This document shows positions 57,201 through 64,000 of a stretch of 64,000 bases of DNA, piece after piece. The stretch lies in assembly GCA_028865235.1 (NCBI GenBank), contig CP114561.1, positions 3,926,001 to 3,990,000 on the forward strand, read 5' to 3'. Within the stretch, counting starts at the first letter, position 1, and every line of letters begins with the position of its first letter. The stretch is from Candidatus Manganitrophus sp. Lineage in GTDB: Bacteria; Nitrospirota; Nitrospiria; SBBL01; Manganitrophaceae. The translations under genes and the position numbers were made by a program. The notes under the pieces were generated by a model. The model made no database searches. It saw only the letters and a list, made by a program, of their open reading frames with translations, and had not been told where the DNA came from.

Positions 57201-59924
57201 ATGCGGATTGCGGATTTCGGAATGCGGAGCGAAACCCGGTCTGCGGTCGATGACACCTCCTCCGCGACAGATCGACTCCTTCAAATCTTTTCGCCGGGTA
57301 AACCGACCATTTCTTTCCATACGCTCGGCTGCCGATTAAATCAATCCGAGAGCGCTTCGCTCGGCGCCGGATTTTATTCGGCCGGTTATCAGGTCGTCGA
57401 TGAAAAGAACGAGGCCGATCTCGCCGTGATCAACACCTGCTCGGTCACCGAGCAGGCCGAAGCGAAGTGCCGCAACCTGATCCGGAAGATCCTCAAGCAA
57501 AACCCGAAGACCTTCATCGCCGTGACCGGCTGTTACGCTCAAGTCGGGACCGACGCGCTCCGGAAGATGCCGGGGATCGACCTGATCGCCGGGACTGAAT
57601 TCAAGATGGATCTGCCGAAGCTGGTCGAGGAGCTGCTCGACGGGAGGCCGCCGGCGAAGCGGCCGGCGCCGATGGTTTTCCATACTCCGAAGATCGGCCG
57701 GAACGATTTTACGATCGAAAGCTACGCCGCCTTCGACAAGGCGACCCGGCCGAACATCAAGATCCAGGACGGCTGCGATTTCTTCTGCTCCTTCTGCATC
57801 ATCCCGACCACGCGGGGACGGGAGCGAAGCCGGAAGCCGGACGATATTTTGTTGGAGACGTCGATCTGGGTGGCGCGCGGCCATCGGGAGATCGTTCTCA
57901 CCGGGGTGAACCTCGGCGAATATCGATCGGAAGGGGAGGATTTGGCCGACCTGATCGAGGCGCTGGAGACGATCGACGGACTTCATCGGATCCGGATCTC
58001 TTCGATCGAGCCGACGACCGTCTCGGACCGGATTCTCGACCAAATGGCGCGGGGGGGGAAGCTCTGTCCCTATCTTCACCTCCCGCTCCAGAGCGGGAGC
58101 GACGCCGTCCTCTCGGCGATGGGGCGGCGGTATACGCGGCGGGAGTATATCGATTTCGTTCGGGAGGCGACGGCGCGGGTTCCGAATCTGGGATTGGGGA
58201 CCGATGTGATGGTCGGATTTCCGGGGGAAGGGGAGAAGGAATTCGCCGAGACCCTTGCCCTGATTGATTCGCTTCCTTTTTCCTACCTCCATGTCTTCCC
58301 TTTTTCGAAGCGGAAGGGGACCCGGGTGACCAAAATGGATCTCGCGCCGGTGCCGTCGAAGGTGATCAAGGAGCGCTCCCGGATTTTGTGTGATCTCTCC
58401 CGGCAGCGGCGGAAGGCGTTTTACGCGGGCGCGATCGGCGGGAGCGTCGAGGTCCTCTTCGAGACGCGCAATGAAGAGGGGCTTTTTTGCGGTCTCACCC
58501 CGAATTACATCCGGGTTGGGGTGGAGAGCGACCGGGATCTCTCCGGCCGGCTCGGCTCGGTCCGGATCGAAGCAGCGGCCGATGGGCTGGCGATCGGGAA
58601 GCTGATTGAGGGAAATCCGATGAAGGTGTATCTCGAAACCTACGGCTGCCAGATGAACGAATACGACTCGGAGCTGATCCGGTCGATCCTGACTCCGCAC
58701 GGCCATGAGATGACGGCGGCGGTCGAAGAAGCGGAGGTGGTTTTGATCAACACCTGCGCGATCCGCGAAAACGCCCACCGGAAAATCTACGGGAGGCTCG
58801 ACATCCTCCGTCCCCTGAAGAAGGAGAAGAAACATTTTATTGTCGGCGTCCTCGGCTGCATGGCGCAGAATCTTAAAGAGGAGCTCTTCGATCATCCGGT
58901 GGTCAGTCTGGTCGTCGGACCCGACAGCTACCGGGCGCTTCCTCGATTGATCGATGAGGTGATCGGGACCGATCGACAAGAGATCGAAGCGTATCTCTCC
59001 GAATACGAAACCTACGGCGACATCGCGCCGACCCGCGTTGAAGGGGTCAACGCTTGGGTGGCGATCATGCGAGGCTGCGACAACTTCTGCACCTTCTGCG
59101 TCGTCCCTTATACGCGCGGCCGGGAGCGGAGCCGGTCGATCGAAAATATTTTAAGCGAGGTCACATCCCTCGCGGAGAAGGGGTATCGCCAGGTGACCCT
59201 CCTCGGACAGAACGTCAATTCCTACCGGGATGAAGGGAGGGGATTCGCCGATCTCATTCTCAAAGTGGCCGACGTTCCCGGAATCGAGCGGGTCCGTTTC
59301 ACCTCGCCCCACCCGAAAGACTTTCCGAAGCCGCTGTTGGAGGCGATCGCGTCGCACCCTCACATCTGCAAGCATATTCATCTTCCGCTTCAGGCGGGGA
59401 GCGACCGCATCCTCGACCTGATGGCCCGAACCTATACCCGGAAAGAGTACCTCCGATTGGTGGAGGAGATCCGGCGGACGATTCCCGAAATTGCGCTGAC
59501 GACCGACATCATCGTCGGCTTTCCCACCGAGACGGAGGAAGATTTTCAAGAGACGGCCGGCCTGTTTAAAGACGGACAATTCGACAGCGCCTACATTTTC
59601 AAATATTCCGAGCGGAAAGGGACGATCGCGTCGCGGAAATATCCCGACGATGTCCCCCCCGAGGTGAAGACCGATCGGATCGTCCGGCTGATCGATTTGC
59701 AGCGGGCGATCTCGCTTCAGAAAAACCGGGAGAAAATCGGCCGGACCCTGGCGGTCCTGATCGACGGCGAGGCCGAAAAGCGGCCCGGCCACCAGATGGG
59801 GAAGACGGAAGGGAACACCACCGTCGTCTTTCCGAGAACCCCCTCCGGACCGGGAACGATGGTTTCCGTGCGGATCGATGATGTCTCTTCGAGTACCCTC
59901 TATGGCCGTCCCGTCGAACGATAA
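57201..59924 (+). CDS. MtaB-MiaB in-frame fusion: two tRNA methylthiotransferases
   Basis: One open frame of about 907 codons carries two complete radical-SAM methylthiotransferases. Module 1 (57201 to about 58615) is MtaB-like, for t6A37: FHTLGCRLNQSES, VINTCSVTEQAEAKCR, DGCDFFCSFCIIPTTRGRER and a C-terminal TRAM domain. Module 2 (from ATG 58619) is MiaB, for i6A37: YLETYGCQMNEYDSEL, INTCAIRENAHRKIYGR, RGCDNFCTFCVVPYTRGRER and TRAM to VSVRIDDVSSSTLYGRP. Each has three N-terminal Cys plus a Cx3Cx2C cluster. The junction is LIEGNP-MKVYLE with no stop; in the +1 frame a TGA overlaps the miaB ATG (ATGA). The start is uncertain; 57201 is used because upstream sequence is the ferredoxin gene. Confidence 0.85.
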   Translation: MRIADFGMRSETRSAVDDTSSATDRLLQIFSPGKPTISFHTLGCRLNQSESASLGAGFYSAGYQVVDEKNEADLAVINTCSVTEQAEAKCRNLIRKILKQNPKTFIAVTGCYAQVGTDALRKMPGIDLIAGTEFKMDLPKLVEELLDGRPPAKRPAPMVFHTPKIGRNDFTIESYAAFDKATRPNIKIQDGCDFFCSFCIIPTTRGRERSRKPDDILLETSIWVARGHREIVLTGVNLGEYRSEGEDLADLIEALETIDGLHRIRISSIEPTTVSDRILDQMARGGKLCPYLHLPLQSGSDAVLSAMGRRYTRREYIDFVREATARVPNLGLGTDVMVGFPGEGEKEFAETLALIDSLPFSYLHVFPFSKRKGTRVTKMDLAPVPSKVIKERSRILCDLSRQRRKAFYAGAIGGSVEVLFETRNEEGLFCGLTPNYIRVGVESDRDLSGRLGSVRIEAAADGLAIGKLIEGNPMKVYLETYGCQMNEYDSELIRSILTPHGHEMTAAVEEAEVVLINTCAIRENAHRKIYGRLDILRPLKKEKKHFIVGVLGCMAQNLKEELFDHPVVSLVVGPDSYRALPRLIDEVIGTDRQEIEAYLSEYETYGDIAPTRVEGVNAWVAIMRGCDNFCTFCVVPYTRGRERSRSIENILSEVTSLAEKGYRQVTLLGQNVNSYRDEGRGFADLILKVADVPGIERVRFTSPHPKDFPKPLLEAIASHPHICKHIHLPLQAGSDRILDLMARTYTRKEYLRLVEEIRRTIPEIALTTDIIVGFPTETEEDFQETAGLFKDGQFDSAYIFKYSERKGTIASRKYPDDVPPEVKTDRIVRLIDLQRAISLQKNREKIGRTLAVLIDGEAEKRPGHQMGKTEGNTTVVFPRTPSGPGTMVSVRIDDVSSSTLYGRPVER

Positions 59925-60770
59925 GACCGACTCGGTCGGTCGGATCGTTTGTAAGGGGGGGACGATTCTCCGCGACGGGATGACCCTTTCCTTTTCAGCC
60001 GTGATTCCCGATTCGATCGAGATGGTTCTCGTCATCGTCCACGGCCTGAGCGAACATCGCGGGAGGTACCGGCGCCTTCAACTCGATCTGGCGAAAGAAG
60101 GGTTTGCCTCTTATGCTTACGACCAGCGGGGATTTGGAGAGTCGGACGGCTCGCGGACCCACATGGAACGCTACACCGACATGCTCCACGATCTGAAGCG
60201 CGTTCTGGATTTTGTCCGGGAAACGCATCCCGATCGGAAAGTGGTGATCCTCGGACATAGCTTCGGCGGCGCGGTCTCGGCCGCCTTCTGCATCGATTAT
60301 CCGAACGCGGCCGACGGGCTGGTCTTATCGGCTCCGGCGTATGATGTTCCGGCGCTTCCGTTTCGTCTCCGTTTTATCGGCGCCCTGTTGAATCGTCTTC
60401 TTCCGTCGCGTCCGGTCCGTTACCCGAGCGTTCCGGATTGGCTCAGCCATGATCCGGCGATCGGGGTCGCCTTCCGGAACGATCCGCTGGTGCAGCGGGC
60501 CGGGACCCCCCGTTTTTATGTCGAGTTCGGAAAGATGAACGACCATCTCCATCAGGATGCCGGGAAGATCGTCCTGCCGACCCTCCTCTTGCAGGGAAGC
60601 GAGGACCGGATCGTCTTTCCGTCGGGGGCGCGCGCCTTGTTCGAGCGGATCGGCTCCGCGAAAAAAAGATCCTCTGGTATGAGGGGTTTTATCATGAAGT
60701 TTTTAACGAGATCGGCCGGGAACGGGTGATTGCCGACGTCGTTGGTTGGTTAAAGGAAACGGTGCGATGA
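59902..60770 (+). CDS. alpha/beta hydrolase, monoacylglycerol-lipase type (frameshifted)
   Basis: About 290 residues. The oxyanion region is VIVHGLSEHRGRY; nucleophile Ser is in ILGHSFGGAVSA; the acid is in LLLQGSEDRIVFP; and the catalytic His is in YEGFYHEVFNE, seen only after one A is added to the A7 run at 60660-60667. The family cleaves monoglycerides or lysophospholipids. ATG 59902 overlaps the end of miaB. Its corrected stop overlaps the next gene's ATG (ATGA). Confidence 0.88.
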
Positions 60771-61364
60771 AAAAAAGCATCACATTTATGACGATGATCT
60801 TACTCTTCACCGTCGGCGTGGAAGCCGAGGCGGCCCTGCCGCCCGGTTTCGACAAGGCGACGTGGGGGATGACGCAGCCGGAGTTCATGTCGGCGTATCA
60901 GGTTCATCTGGCCCCCCCAAGCATATGAACGACACCGGCCCGTGGGCGGTGCAGGGCCCGGCCCCGGCGAGTTGACCGTTTCGGGGGGGGCGCTGGGCGA
61001 GCCAGACATCCGGTCGGTCAGCCTCGGATTTCATCCCAAGTTCGGACTGACGATCATCCACGTCCGGTTCCGGGACACCAACAATCCGGGCGAGCTGGAG
61101 GCGCTCCTCCCGAAGTGGGCCGGCGCCTACGGAAAACCGAAGGAGCAGCGTCCCGGTCCGACCATCATTTGGGAGGACGAGAAGACCCATATCGAACTGA
61201 CCTATCATACCGTCTCGCCCCGGCATCCGACCCCTTCCGATCATCTTGCGTTGGTCCTCTGGAGCATTCCGCTGATGGACGAAATCGAAGCCCTCGATGA
61301 AGAAGGGCACGTCCCCGATGTCGAAAAGCTTGTGCCGCTGCAGGAGCCTCACCTTCAGGATTAA
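60767..61364 (+). CDS. secreted hypothetical protein (frameshifted)
   Basis: About 198 residues. The signal peptide is FMTMILLFTVGVEAEAALPP, followed by FDKATWGMTQPEFMSAYQVH. After a one-base correction in the C7 run near 60911-60917 it continues PGPGELTVSGGALGEP, LGFHPKFGLTIIHVRFRD and WEDEKTHIELTYHTVSP. It resembles small periplasmic proteins of unknown function with a W-GM-T/S start. It is coupled to the hydrolase gene by an ATGA overlap. Confidence 0.65.
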
Positions 61365-61545
61365 TCTCCCCTCATGATCTCTCCGTCCGGAGGTTCATCC
61401 GGACGGGCTATGTCTCTTTCCATGGAAATATAGGCCTTTTCCCCCTTGGAGTAAGTCAGCTTACCAATAGCCGCGACGATCCCTGAATTGGTAATCTTAA
61501 TTACAGAGAAACTGTCATCCGTATTACAGCGGCAAGGGGGCTGAT

Positions 61546-63167
61546 ATGAAAAGGGGAGTCGTTTTTTTTCTGATGGTTCTGTTCTGTGGGCTGGCGGCCT
61601 GCGGCGGAGGGGGGAGCGGAAACAGGAGCGACGCCGTTCCGGTCGATCAGGTCGATGGACAAGAGAATCGTTCGATCGCAGTGACGCCGGGGGAGACGGT
61701 CGTAACCACCGGGACCCGGCAAACCTTCAAGGCCGAAAGGACCGATGGAACCGACCCGGCGGTTCGGTGGGAAGTTCAAGAGGGGGAGAGCGGCGGGTCG
61801 ATCACTCCCGATGGAAATTACACCGCCCCCGGGCTCCCGGGAATTTACCATATCATCGCAGTGAGCTTGGACGATCCGGCGGTCCGCGCCATGGCCGAGG
61901 TGGAGGTGATCACCCAGCCGATCATTTCGGTGGCAATCGAGCCGGCGGCCGTTACCCTCCCGCCGGGGGGCGCTTTCGCTTTGCGGCCACCGTTTCGGCG
62001 AGTGATCAGGCCGCCGTGAGCTGGGAGATCGAAGAGGGGACGGTCGGCGGGTCGATCGATTCCGATGGGAACTACACCGCCCCAGCCACGCCGGGACGTT
62101 ATCATGTCGTTGCAACGAGCGTCGCCGATCCGACCAAGCGGGCCGAAGCGACGGCCGAAGTCTTCCCGGTGGAAGCGTTGGCCCCGCGATTCGCCTACAG
62201 CACGAATTCCGCTTCCGGAGATGTTTCGATCTTTTCCGTCAATCCTGAGAACGGCGCGCTGGCGCAGATCGGCTCCATTCCGGCCGGGCGCGATCCGTAT
62301 CCGATCGGCGTCGATCCGACGGGGCGGTTCGTTTATGCCGGCAATTTCGCCTCAAACGATATCTCGATCTATGCGATCGATCCCACGACCGGGAATCTCA
62401 CCGCGCGGGGGAGCGCTCCGACCGGCGCCGGGATCTATTCGATCAACTTCGATCCGTCGGGCCGATTCGCTTATTCGGCGAATGAGAACGCGGCGGACGA
62501 TGTTTGGATTTACCGGATCGATCCCGAAAGCGGCGTTTTGACGGTGCTCGGGACGGCCGATGCGGGGATCAGCTCGGTTTCGGTGGCGATCGACCCGCTC
62601 GGTCGATTTGCCTATGTGGCGAATTACAGCACGAATAATGTCTCGATGTACCGGGTCGATTCCGAGTCGGGATTGTTGACCCGTCTCGGCGAGATCGCCG
62701 CGGGCCGCGCCCCGATTTCCGTGGCGGTTCACCCCTCGGGGGCATTCGTCTATGTTTCGCACTATGACAGCGACGATATCTGGTCGTTTCGGGTCGATCC
62801 GGCGACCGGCCGGCTCACGAGGAGCGGCGTCGTCCCCGCGGGGGGACAGGCTTTCTCGATCGCCGTCGATCCCTCCGGCCGATTCGCCTATGTGGCGAAT
62901 TCCGCGACGAACGACATCTCGATCTATCGGATCGATCCGGAGAGCGGGACGCTCAGCCCGCTCGGCGCGATCCGGGGGGGCGCCGGCCCGCGGTCGATCA
63001 CCATCGACCGGTCGGGCCGGTTCGTCTACGTCGCCAATCTCAATTCAAATAACCTCTCGATCTTTTCGATCGATCAGACCACCGGCCTGCTGACCCCCTT
63101 CGGCCAGGTTGCCGCCGGAAGACAGCCCCGCTCGGTCCGAGTGACCACCGGACCGAACCTGCCGTAG
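61546..63167 (+). CDS. lipoprotein with Ig-like repeats and a lactonase-type beta-propeller (frameshifted)
   Basis: About 540 residues. The lipoprotein signal is VVFFLMVLFCGLAACGGGG, with Cys19. Two Ig-like repeats follow, each with the motif GGSI-(T/D)-x-DGNYTAP and YH-(I/V)-(I/V)-A. Then seven blades of about 45 residues follow, each with S(V/I)-x-(I/V)DP-x-GRFAY-(V/S)-AN and (N/D)(V/I)S-x-(Y/F)-x-(V/I)-D, as in 6-phosphogluconolactonase-like/YVTN propellers. One missing G in the run near 61973 breaks the second Ig repeat; correction reads PPGGRFRFAATVSAS. It is probably a surface or periplasmic binding protein. The TAG stop belongs to a GTAGGGGC repeat. Confidence 0.85.
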
Positions 63168-63192
63168 GGGCAGGCCCCTGTGCCTCTCCTGT
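63164..63192. repeat. GTAGGGGC-family repeat at the propeller gene stop
   Basis: GTAGGGGCAGGCCCCTGTGC is followed by CTCTCCTGTCTTTTT. It closely matches the copy at 30222-30251 (GGGGCAGG and GCCTGCCCC core), with a degenerate right arm here. The TAG ends the propeller gene. Confidence 0.7.
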
Positions 63193-63246
63193 CTTTTTCT
63201 GAATCGGTTCATGCGGGCGGCCATGGGGGGATCGCCCCTCCGATTC

Positions 63247-64000
63247 CTACTCAGGCGGAATCATCGGCCATCGGATGTTCACGATGCCGATTCCAAGAAT
63301 GATCATTCCGCCGCCGATCGTCAGATGGGGGGTGAGCGGATCTCCGAGGAAAAGATGGCTCAGGGTCACGCCGAAAAAGGGGACCAGAACAGAGAACGAA
63401 GCGATGCTGCTGGCCGCGTAGCGTTTCAACAAGACGGTGGAAGCGACGAAGCAGAAGGCGCCGACGACGATTCCTTGATAGAGCATCGCCCCCATCAGTC
63501 GCGCTGAGGCGCGATCGGGAAGGGTCTCTCCAAAAAAGAATGCAATAGAACCTAAGAGGGGAACGCCGATCGCCATCTCCCAGAAGACGACCTTCACCGG
63601 GTCGATCCGTTCGATCAATCGCTTGATATAAACGATTTTGACGGCAAGAACAAAGGCGCTGATCAAAACGAAGCTGTTCCCGAGGAGCGAGACCGTTTCC
63701 ATCGCCCGCTCGGGCCGGTCCCTGAAGAGAACGACCGCTCCCAGAAAGGCGAGCGCCAGACCGGAAATTTTCCGAACGCTGAGGCGGTCGTGAAGGATAA
63801 AAAAATGGGCGAGGACGGCGACGAAAAAAAGATGGGTGTTGATCAAGACCGAGGCGTGAGAGGCCGAGGTGCGGAAGGTTCCCAGGTAGAAGAGGGCGAT
63901 TTGAACGGCGAAGAGAAGGCCGTTCATCAGGTGGAGGAAAATTTCCTTCCGGGCGAGGCCAAGACCGATTTTCCGGAACGCGGCGTAGAGGAAAATGACG
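63247..64000 (-). CDS. EamA/DMT-family transporter, 5' end outside the window
   Basis: Drug/metabolite transporter. The frame is open to the end of the window (VIFLYAAFRKIGLGLARKEI at the edge) and closes at 63247. Eight or more helices are visible, e.g. GLLFAVQIALFYLGTFRTSA, FFVAVLAHFFIL and GLALAFLGAVVLF of the first EamA repeat, and LLGSIAFFFGE, VVGAFCFVASTVLLKRYAAS and IGGGMIILGIGIVNI of the second. The substrate is unknown. Confidence 0.87.
   Translation of the reverse strand, partial: VIFLYAAFRKIGLGLARKEIFLHLMNGLLFAVQIALFYLGTFRTSASHASVLINTHLFFVAVLAHFFILHDRLSVRKISGLALAFLGAVVLFRDRPERAMETVSLLGNSFVLISAFVLAVKIVYIKRLIERIDPVKVVFWEMAIGVPLLGSIAFFFGETLPDRASARLMGAMLYQGIVVGAFCFVASTVLLKRYAASSIASFSVLVPFFGVTLSHLFLGDPLTPHLTIGGGMIILGIGIVNIRWPMIPPE

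Noticed and set aside
61382..61403. Hairpin CCGTCCGG / CCGGACGG downstream of the secreted hypothetical gene
   Set aside because: The stem is perfect but no T tract follows, so I did not call it a terminator.

Overview
The window comes from a GC-rich, Gram-negative-type bacterium. Codon use, a complete chemotaxis operon, a stressosome operon, many hybrid histidine kinases and a molybdenum-cofactor cluster suggest an environmental lineage. A Nitrospirota-like organism is my best guess, with low confidence because nothing here is a taxonomic marker. More than 25 genes carry apparent single-base indels, mostly a missing base in a G, C or A run. This is the signature of an uncorrected long-read consensus, so I annotated whole genes across these breaks and named the breakpoints. 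Two genes, gatA and icd, have central segments of different composition that look like consensus from a co-occurring proteobacterium.

Layout. 1-4.5 kb: 3' part of pcrA/uvrD, gatC, panD, gatA, a gamma-glutamylcyclotransferase. 4.5-11.2 kb: gatB, eno, an outer-membrane-like protein, ftsB, era, a DUF3108 protein and an SGNH esterase. 11.3-19.9 kb: chemotaxis operon (CheY-like receiver, GAF protein, cheD, cheA, MCP, MHYT protein, cheW, cheR, cheB). 19.9-23.2 kb: YbbA/YbbP-type ABC exporter. 23.3-28.7 kb: two tandem paralogous histidine kinases with AcoR-type GAF sensors. 28.7-31 kb: cytochrome P450 and TrmJ-type methyltransferase. 31-37.2 kb (minus): stressosome operon rsbR-rsbS-rsbT, an RsbT-PP2C fusion, an RsbT-kinase fusion, a receiver and a REC-GAF-kinase hybrid, from a good sigma70-type promoter. 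37.4-44.1 kb: ampG-like transporter (foreign-looking), FmdE-like protein, aroC, DUF4124 protein, GNAT and monomeric icd.

44.2-45.8 kb is the most interesting accessory stretch. Three genes with GTGA overlaps, compositionally unlike their neighbours, end in a HEPN-like protein with an R-x4-H motif and are followed by remnants of a RAYT-like transposase. They form a candidate toxin/defence cassette of unknown type. 45.8-64 kb: glutaredoxin, REC-GAF-PAS kinase, YfiR-like protein, TauE/SafE transporter with a formylglycine-generating-enzyme-like lipoprotein, two VOC proteins, a molybdopterin group (MoCF protein, sulfite-oxidase-type enzyme, moaB, truncated moeA), rhodanese, 2Fe-2S ferredoxin, an in-frame mtaB-miaB fusion, an alpha/beta hydrolase, a secreted beta-propeller protein and an EamA transporter running off the end.

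Three dispersed inverted-repeat families recur. The commonest, starting GTAGGGGC, supplies the TAG stop codon of at least four genes. A second, G/C-rich palindrome sits inside the ABC permease reading frame. No rRNA, tRNA or CRISPR array was seen, and no gene-free stretch exceeds 300 bases.
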